Positions 57,426 to 64,000 of a stretch of 64,000 bases of DNA are shown in pieces. Under the pieces are notes generated by a model. It was given only the letters and a program-made list of their open reading frames with translations, was not told the DNA's origin and made no database searches. How positions within the stretch are numbered: position 1 is the stretch's first letter; each line of letters opens with the position of its first letter. This stretch comes from Haemonchus contortus (Eukaryota; Nematoda; Chromadorea; Rhabditida; Trichostrongylidae): contig LS997564.1 of assembly GCA_000469685.2 (NCBI GenBank), positions 8,148,591 to 8,212,590 of the forward strand. Direction: 5' to 3'. A program made the translations under genes and the position numbers.

Positions 57426-59980
57426 TTGTTTGCTATTCAGAAAGAGCATTGCACAAATTCATTGAACAAATACAGAGCAACAGGGTGCTTAAGAAATGCG
57501 AAAAGAACCGGGCACTGAATTCAGGGAGATTCATGGCAGAACCTAAGTGGGATCATTGGGAACCGTTCTATTCCGGCAGTGGCACCGTTCCCCTCTTCCC
57601 CTCGCTAATGATGGCTGTTGAAGCAACGAAACTGGTTTGAGTGGAGCAACGGAATGCAAAGGAAATCAACGAGTGCGCACACGGGGGTAAATGCTACGCG
57701 GAAAAGCTACTGTGTGGGAGCGGAAGTGGGAAAGGGCAGACAGAGGATGAGGGCAGAGAGGAGTTTTTTCCTCCTCGTCCTCTTGGGAATCCTCACCCAC
57801 GTCCAGTGGGATCTCTCCGATTACGTTTTCTTAACGGTTTGTTACAACACGGGGGTGTGTGTGTGTGGTGTTTACGCGAATTGATTGATTTTATCAGTAA
57901 AGGTAACCTTGGCAGCGCAAATTTCCGAGCGCTACGGTCATTTTTCATGGCATTCGTTTTCGCCATTACTTCATAGTATCACTTTTGCATCGCCGGGGAC
58001 TGATACGGAAAGGTGAAGGAGCAGCGACGGTGATCATCGAAACCGTCAAAAGTCTAGGGTTTCGATTTCTATATGCGTAATATGTTTACAGGAGAAAAGG
58101 ATCTGTAAACATCAAGAGTACTGTAAGCAATAGTGGTGATTGATGTTGTCATGAAAGAGGAGGGGGGGGGGGTATAGTTGCACTTGAGCGGGCCCGGCGG
58201 GCCAGAATGCGTGATAGGTGCTCATGATTAGAGTGGCATTGAAAAAGCTAAGCAAATAAATAAATACATAGAACAGCGACTGCAATGTATTGATGACAAT
58301 TGATTGCTTTGCATATTTTTACTCAATATTGCAAATGCGAGGGAGGTACTTTTAGGAAAAAAAAATGAAAATTGTTGATATCAGCAATTTTAAATAATTT
58401 ATAAAATTTTATTGGTTAGGCAAGGGTCTCAGAGAGTCTTCCACTTCATTGGAGTAGTCAGAAATGTCTTGCCCATAGGGAATAGGATCCCATATAAGCC
58501 ATAGAGCAAGCCTTCTCCCTTCTGGGTTGTTCTCACTTTTGACAAAACCTCACTTCATTTGGCGGTTTTTGCTTTTTTTTTTCTTGCTGTGCCTTTTCGG
58601 GCTTCCATGTACGGTCATCCCTGAGGCCTATAAATCCTACCGTACCCTGATTTTGGAGGGGTCGCTGAATCATTTTGATCTGGGAGAAAAATGTAAAGGT
58701 TTTCAACTTTGATGGGTTTGCGCAGGTTGCTCTCCTAGGCCCGATTTCTACAGTGTTATGGACTTAATTTTTTGAGTTAGCTTTTTTTTGTTTTTAGAAA
58801 AACTTCACGAAAAAAACAACCGCAAGAAAATTTATTTTATTATTTATTTGTTTTTATTTTTAAATTATTCAAATAATTAATATTGAAAAACATTTTTGGG
58901 GAAAAAAACTAAAAAATCGCTCTTTCATGAATCCATCGTAGGTGAATTATTTTTGGGCAGATATCCCTAGTTGGCACGGACTTGGATTTTTGGGATTATT
59001 TCCGATTCTAAGACGAAGCGGTTCCAGAGGGGATGTTAAAGGTGAAAAAATCATTGTAATCAGAAATTATTCGTTTGAAAATGGATCATTTCTGAAAAAA
59101 AAGGATCACATTGTTCATAATTCCTTCATAGATTGATAGGTGCTGGACAGATACACTTGGTTACCAGAGGAATCGTATTGGACTAAGACGGAGCGAAAGT
59201 TCCCAAGGTGCAGAAAGATGTAGGGAGAGAGACGGGGACAAGTATCTAACAACGGCCATGGCAAGCAACGATGAGTGCTAGCAACCTCAAATTCTTTTGC
59301 CAAACAGCAACACACACAGCAGTCAGCACATTGCACTCCTTTCCCTCAACATCTCTTACTGGTCCACGTTTTCGCCTCCCTTCCCCACCACGTAATGTGC
59401 AAACAGACTCCTACCTCAATCAAGTAGGGGGGTAGAGAGAGGGCAACGCCCACTCATTTCAACACTCCGTGCTCAGTACAGTTGAATCATCTACAGACCA
59501 GATTCAACCCCAAATTTACGCCATACATTTTTAGGATGTAATCTGTCATCAATGTCGAACGGGCACATTGACGGTGACGCCCTTGCCGATGACTAACGGG
59601 GTAGGTAATGTCACACCTTCGTATCAGGCACCAATTCAGGACGCCTTTGGAATGAAAGGGTTGAGGCAACTGATACATGGGACGGTCAGACGCAGCCTTG
59701 GCTTCCTGAAGTTTCTATTCAGATCACATCAAACATATTTGTTTATTTATTTACTGACTTATTGATCCACCCACAGGCTCCTGCTATCCTATAGATACTT
59801 GAAAGTGTGGAATGAGTGAAAAAGAGTCGACTTCTCGGAACTGCCCAACTTTTTTTTGGGTTGTGCCCCGCCCTCCATTTACAACTGAAATGGCATATCT
59901 AGCCTGTAATTGACTAGGTACCAAACAGGTCGGTCCTTTTGCTCTCGTTGACAGTTTGGTGAGTAAATAGTAAATAAACA
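57426..59980. other. No convincing gene
   Basis: AT-rich with poly-G at 58164-58173 and TTTATTATTTATTTG tracts at 58834-58853. A minus-to-plus mix of short open frames only. An EGF-like NECAHGGKC at 57670-57697 has no further cysteine spacing and is taken as chance. Confidence 0.4.
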
Positions 59981-59984
59981 AACT

Positions 59985-60085
59985 AGCCTATCCCGGCGAG
60001 GATATCGTGTATTGGTCCAAGATTTGATCCCCTTGCCGTACATGTGGCAGCGAGCCTCTCGCCACTGCTCCGCCCTCACCATAGT
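59985..60085 (-). repeat. tRNA-like repeat head (reverse)
   Basis: The reverse complement contains GGAGCAGTGGCGAGAGGCTC (A-box-like), then GGGATCAAATCTTGG (B-box-like), at tRNA spacing. It resembles the head at 40.8 kb more than the main SINE family. Confidence 0.45.
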
Positions 60086-60481
60086 GTATGGAAAACATGG
60101 GAATGAGTCGGAAGTCGAATTAACATCAAAGATGAAGGAGCTCTCTTCCGAAGAAGATAATCGAAGGAACATTTCATTCTCCAATCCAAATGGTTTGATT
60201 GAGGAAAGTGATTGTAACTGGTTCTAAATGTAAGAGGAAGGATGATGTCGGGGATTCCGCTACTTCCTGAATAATTATCAATGCAGTACGACATACGAAA
60301 CTTGAAAATATAGAATGTTCCTCACATGGGTAACATCTTACCCTACACCTTACCCTTTACAGTACCCTCTCAGACCTCCCCAATGAGCCACTCCACCTAC
60401 GATCAGGTCATTATTGTCATCTCCTGCACCACTGTACGGAAATGAACCCATTTGAAATGATTTTTCATGATTGATTGATCA

Positions 60482-60892
60482 GTGAAAGTTAAAGATGCTA
60501 TCGCCGTCGTCGTCGGTCGTCGTGGCCGGAGATGGGGCGTGGTCGATAGGAACGAGATAGGACCCCACCCTCTCGTGGGCATTCATCAAAATGTGTCTCG
60601 GACCAGCTAATGAAATACGTTTACAAGGACACATTTCGTATGTCACAGCATACCCATACGAATCGCTGTTTTCAGATGGAAACGAGGCATCTGGTCCGAC
60701 ATAAGATGAAGGTCGTAAAAGGACGAATACCAAGTACATGGGGGTGACCGGTTGTGATGTCGTTTTGGAAAGCTTGGGAGGAAAGACGGAACGGAGTGTC
60801 GGGCTACTGACAGATAAGCAGAGCGCATAATTGGAACCACGACATTCCACGAGGCACGGGAAGGATTCCATTGGAACCCGAACGATCCGCAA
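60482..60892 (-). CDS. Candidate terminal exon, unrecognised
   Basis: An open frame to a stop at about 60480. Its last 80 codons look coding: DSYGYAVTYEMCPCKRISLA, then HILMNAHERVGSYLVPIDHA and TTTDDDGDSIFNFH-stop. An acceptor-like TCTGAAAACAG lies just ahead of that part (60674). The upstream half is doubtful. No upstream exons found. Confidence 0.3.
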
Positions 60893-61124
60893 AATCCCTA
60901 ACGGTCCCCCAATCCAATGGTGATAAATTGATAAAGAACCTGTCTGGAATTCTAAAACTTCGGTCCAGCTCCCAAACTGGGCAAGTCGTTATAGGCCTTC
61001 ATAAAGGCAATCTGTGGTTGAAGATGATGTAAATGGAAATCAGGGAGTGGCGTGTTCCTTGTGGAAAGTCAAAGTAGCTGGGCCTGACCCAAAAAAGTTA
61101 CCTTTTTCTTAATGCGCCCGTGCA

Positions 61125-61265
61125 TCCAACCTCTATTCGGAGTCCCAGTGGCGTTTGAATGCACGTGTGGCTTGTGCAATGATTTCCAGTGGGCTCAAGT
61201 CGGTGCTTTTTCCTCCCAGACAGTTTCAGTAGCTATACACCCATCCAGTAGGATTCCATTGCTTT
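61125..61265 (-). repeat. SINE fragment, reverse
   Basis: Reverse tail and body of the SINE family: ATTCGGAGTCCCAGTGGCGT, GAATGCACGTGTGGCTTGTG, CAAGTCGGTGCTTTTTCCTC. Confidence 0.55.
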
Positions 61266-61310
61266 GTTTGGATGGGTGCAGGAGTCCGGGAGTTATTCCC
61301 TTGACCACAT

Positions 61311-61831
61311 GAGCGATGGCGCTTTACTAGCCCCACTCACACCTCCATGTGATTCTCTAGGAGCTCAGATGGCAGCTGTCATCGAAACGGTTCCGGAAAA
61401 GGATAAAAGGAGGTTCCTCCTTCCTGAAAAGCGAGTTTTCGTAGTTCTCTGCGGGAGGGCACGGGTTAGTACCTACCCACCCTTCCCCACCCCTATGTCA
61501 TGTGCCATGATGAATCACATTTGGGTGTTCTTTGTGAAACAAACACTAGCATTCGTCTTTCTCACTCTCTTTGATCCGAGTGAGAAACAATAAGGCAGCC
61601 GGAAAAAGGCCGACGGTGGAAGGGTCGCTAAAGAAGAGCAAGCACAATGGTATCAAGCTGCCAAACTGGAAGGAATGAGAATGTGCGCATCTATTTTCGG
61701 TAGAGAAGCGCTGCTATCGGTAGCATCCATAGAAGATTCAGAAAGACGAACCAGGAAGATCAGACACGACGACATTGGGGCTAATCGAAGCGAAAAGGCG
61801 CATCCTATAATTTTCAGTTTTCAAGATTGAA
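61311..61831 (+). CDS. Candidate two-exon gene, basic protein
   Basis: From ATG 61311: MSDGALLAPLTPPCDSLGAQ, then VIETVPEKDKRRFLLPEKRV, to a possible GTTAGT donor at 61465. A second open segment, about 61610-61831, reads ADGGRVAKEEQAQWYQAAKL, then GMRMCASIFGREALLSVASI, to a TGA at 61829. The best phase match uses an AAAAAG acceptor, which is weak. The minus strand is also open over 61738-62016, so the strand is not settled. Confidence 0.3.
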
Positions 61832-62092
61832 AAGGATTTTTTCTTAGAGCGTGGGAAAGCGACGGCGCTATAGACGTCCTTGTCAGCAGGCACATGGCCA
61901 TGAACCTGCCGGCCCATTCCCGACAAAACCGGACGTTTGAAATTGGACGTCTGCGGAAGAAAAGATATGTGCATGTGTTTGACAGTGGGTTCAGGATCAT
62001 CGCCGCCTTTTTTCATCTACCTTGCTGCGACAAGGATGAGCTTAAGGTCTATTGTAGGAAAATGAAGAAGCTCCACGGCTTCCTATAGTGGT

Positions 62093-62340
62093 CGTCAAGT
62101 GGTGTAGTGGCAGACGACGCGCTATCAAAAAGGCATGGTCACAGGTTTGAATCCATCAACATCCGGCTGGTCAACTAAGAATTCTAGCCCTCCGGGATCG
62201 GTTATTTGGTACCAGACTCGTCTGGGAGGATAACAGCCCTACCTTGTACATCGGTCGGTCACCGCAAGTCATTTTGTAGGCAACATGTGCATTCAAGCTG
62301 CAATATGGTTCTGCATGGTAGACGTTTGCGGACGTATGTG
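62093..62340 (+). repeat. tRNA-derived SINE
   Basis: A-box-like AAGTGGTGTAGTGGCAGACG, B-box-like AGGTTTGAATCCATC, body CTCGTCTGGGAGGATAACAG and CACCGCAAGTCATTTTGTAG. The tail is diverged. Body identity with the 16.74-kb copy is high. Confidence 0.82.
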
Positions 62341-62399
62341 GAGACGAACTCCTCAGACGAGTCCAAAAAACCAATGGACTCATTAGACTTCAATTAATA

Positions 62400-62560
62400 C
62401 CGTTTGGGATACGCCCTGCATTCGCTTTCGAATGAGAATCGTTCTGAATGCGTACGAGGCCTGAACTTTGTTTTGCGGTGTTCGGCAGAATATGGAAAAG
62501 CAGGAAAGGCTTCTTGCTCTTCTATACTCTGTTGACTGAGCTCTCTCTGGAAGGTGGTCA
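62400..62560 (-). repeat. SINE fragment, reverse
   Basis: GTTTGGGATACGCCCTGCAT and GAATCGTTCTGAATGCGTAC are the reverse complement of the SINE tail. It abuts the 62.09-kb copy tail to tail. Confidence 0.6.
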
Positions 62561-63558
62561 AGCACTGTCTTCCATTCGGAATTGCAAAGTCATCTGAACA
62601 TGAATACAGCCTATATAGTGACTTTCTGGCTTAAACGGTGTACAAACCACTTCCTCTTCCTCCCAGATAACTTTGATGCCACTTTATCAACCTCAGTGGG
62701 ACAGGGGCTCGGATGGTTTGGAAGGATAACCCTGACCCAGCACTTTATCCAAAAATCAAAGTAGGTTTGGGTGCAGTGCCTCCTTTTTAGCCGTAGCTTT
62801 GCACATCCTAGAGAAATCCCGTAACCCGGTAACGAGCCGTAATGCGGTCAACAGGCACCATTTGTTTCAAATGTTGCAGATAAAATTTTGTTAATGCATT
62901 CCACCCGAAAGGTGGACATATTCGAGATAGGGATGAGGATATGTTTTTCTACCCAGGCTGGGATTTATTAGATCAGAACCAAACCAGTTTGACGAAAGCA
63001 TTTGCCCATAGATTGGGTCATTGCGATGATGTGCATTTGGGGAATCCGATCATGTATTAAGGTTGTTCCAAAAACCAAGTCGATACCGCCTATAAAAACG
63101 TTGACGGTCCTATGGAAAGCAACCAACCAGAATGTGGGAATTTCAAAGGGAAAGCACACATTGCTGGTTCCCCACTTTGTAGCGATTACTATGGTAATAA
63201 AGCCTAGGAAGGAGTTGTAAGTGATTTAACTCAACTTTTTTTTCAGTAATCAATAATTTTTAATTACATAAGGTCTGATAACATTTGAAAAACTCATTTT
63301 TGCTCCACCACCTTCTACTTCACCCAAAAACCCCACCAAATGGTTCTTAGGATTTTAGAGGGAGATCAAATGCTCGGGCAAATCCCAAAGCAGGATCGAT
63401 CCACGGGAAGATTTTGAGTCTACGGTTTTCAGAATGAAAGGTAAAGAGATGGTAGATAGAGTGGTCCATAGGGCTCAACCGTTCCACGTTGAACCCCGGT
63501 CCACCTCTAAGAGGCCCTCGTATAGGCATAATGTATTTTTCAAAATCAGTACCTTTAA

Positions 63559-63631
63559 AGATCGGTAGTGTAAGGGATAAGAGCACGGTGCCCGGATAGC
63601 ATAGGTGCGGGTTCGAGCCCCGTCCGAGGCC
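63559..63631 (+). tRNA. tRNA-like element, probably a pseudogene or SINE head
   Basis: The T arm is intact (GCGGG-TTCGAGC-CCCGT). Only four acceptor pairs form (TCGG with CCGA). The anticodon stem is weak and position 33 is C rather than T; the loop would read GGA. A working tRNA gene would pair all seven acceptor positions, so this is probably not functional. Confidence 0.35.
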
Positions 63632-63773
63632 TAAGTTTTGTCCATAACTCGCCCACCTTAGGAGACTTGCGTATCGCGTACTGCGGGGAAATAATAGCAG
63701 TTAACAAACATTGAAGACACAATTCACGATGATTTTGAGGTACCCGTTTTTATTCGAAAAGCGGAACTAAAGG

Positions 63774-63943
63774 TTGGGAATAGTTTATCGCTGTGACGAA
63801 TGCGAGGAAATTCGTCAGTTCCGAGAAAAATATGGCTCCTCAAAAGTAGGGAAAATAGAGGTTGGACGAGATTGCCATGACGGAAATAACATGGAAGGGG
63901 TATTCGTGCGAGATATCAGTCGTTGCAATTGCGCAAAGGGCTG
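63774..63943 (+). CDS. Cys/His-rich reading frame, possible transposon zinc finger
   Basis: After a TAA at about 63771 the frame reads VYRCDECEEIRQFREKYG, then KIEVGRDCHDGNNMEGVF and DISRCNCAKG-stop at 63943. YRCxxC...C-H...C is the spacing of zinc-binding units such as those carried by nematode DNA transposons, which is an inference. It shares K-[IL]-x-V-G-R-[DE]-C with 18.6-18.8 kb. Start and splice sites are not evident. Confidence 0.35.
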
Positions 63944-64000
63944 ACTATATCAGGACAGAACTGTAAAGAACTGCCTTTCACTGTCGCTCTGGGTCATGAC

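Noticed and set aside
57641..57976. EGF-like start (NECAHGGKCY) in a plus-strand frame
   Set aside because: Only the first two cysteines of an EGF domain are present. The rest lacks the spacing, and there is no neighbouring EGF unit or splice support.
61738..62016. A 92-codon minus-strand open frame overlapping the plus-strand candidate
   Set aside because: It also looks partly coding, but I found no acceptor or upstream exon. Left out because the two strands cannot both be trusted without transcripts.
63559..63631. A working tRNA-Ser gene
   Set aside because: Only four of seven acceptor pairs form, base 33 is C, and the anticodon stem is weak. Better seen as a tRNA-like relic or SINE head.
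1..64000. CRISPR arrays, prokaryotic operons, phage or plasmid functions
   Set aside because: No regularly spaced repeats, no ribosome-binding sites or dense collinear genes. Spliced genes and SINEs show this is a eukaryotic chromosome.

Overview
This is animal (nematode) genomic DNA. Four things point there. The dominant gene is a complete homologue of LET-805/myotactin, a giant fibronectin-III adhesion protein known from nematodes. Its start codon sits 3 nt after a TTTCAG acceptor, the usual place for spliced-leader addition. Introns are mostly 45-200 nt with GT...TTTCAG ends. Most intergenic space is AT-rich and littered with tRNA-derived SINEs. I could not name the species.

Layout. 1.1-4.9 kb (+): a multi-exon gene for a charged, probably nuclear protein that I do not recognise. 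4.9-8.2 kb: no convincing gene. 8.5-12.4 kb (-): a small secreted matrix metalloproteinase with signal peptide, propeptide, HEXXHXXGXXH zinc site and Met-turn, but no hemopexin domain. 10.7-12.85 kb (+): a second unrecognised gene of about 314 aa whose ten exons fit in and around intron 1 of the metalloproteinase on the opposite strand. 12.9-18.9 kb: SINE copies and decayed sequence.

18.9-54.7 kb (-): let-805. I read about 106 exons with matching splice phase throughout, encoding about 4,430 residues. In order: signal peptide, about 36 fibronectin-III modules, one Leu-rich transmembrane helix after a Trp cluster, and a cytoplasmic tail of about 515 residues. The tail carries a repeated G-[YF]-[MV]-x-G-[YFL]-K motif, a coiled coil and a Ser/Arg/Gly-rich part. 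Two introns use GC donors. One alternative 3' end is visible. By family knowledge the protein links epidermis to muscle through fibrous organelles.

54.7-64 kb: upstream of let-805, patchy coding signal on both strands (a plus-strand 3' exon ending at 57.4 kb, minus-strand codons at 60.5-60.9 kb, plus-strand codons at 61.3-61.8 kb), more SINEs, a tRNA-like element at 63.56 kb and a Cys/His-rich reading frame at 63.8 kb. All exon borders were read by eye from splice motifs and phase, so any one may be off by a base or a few.
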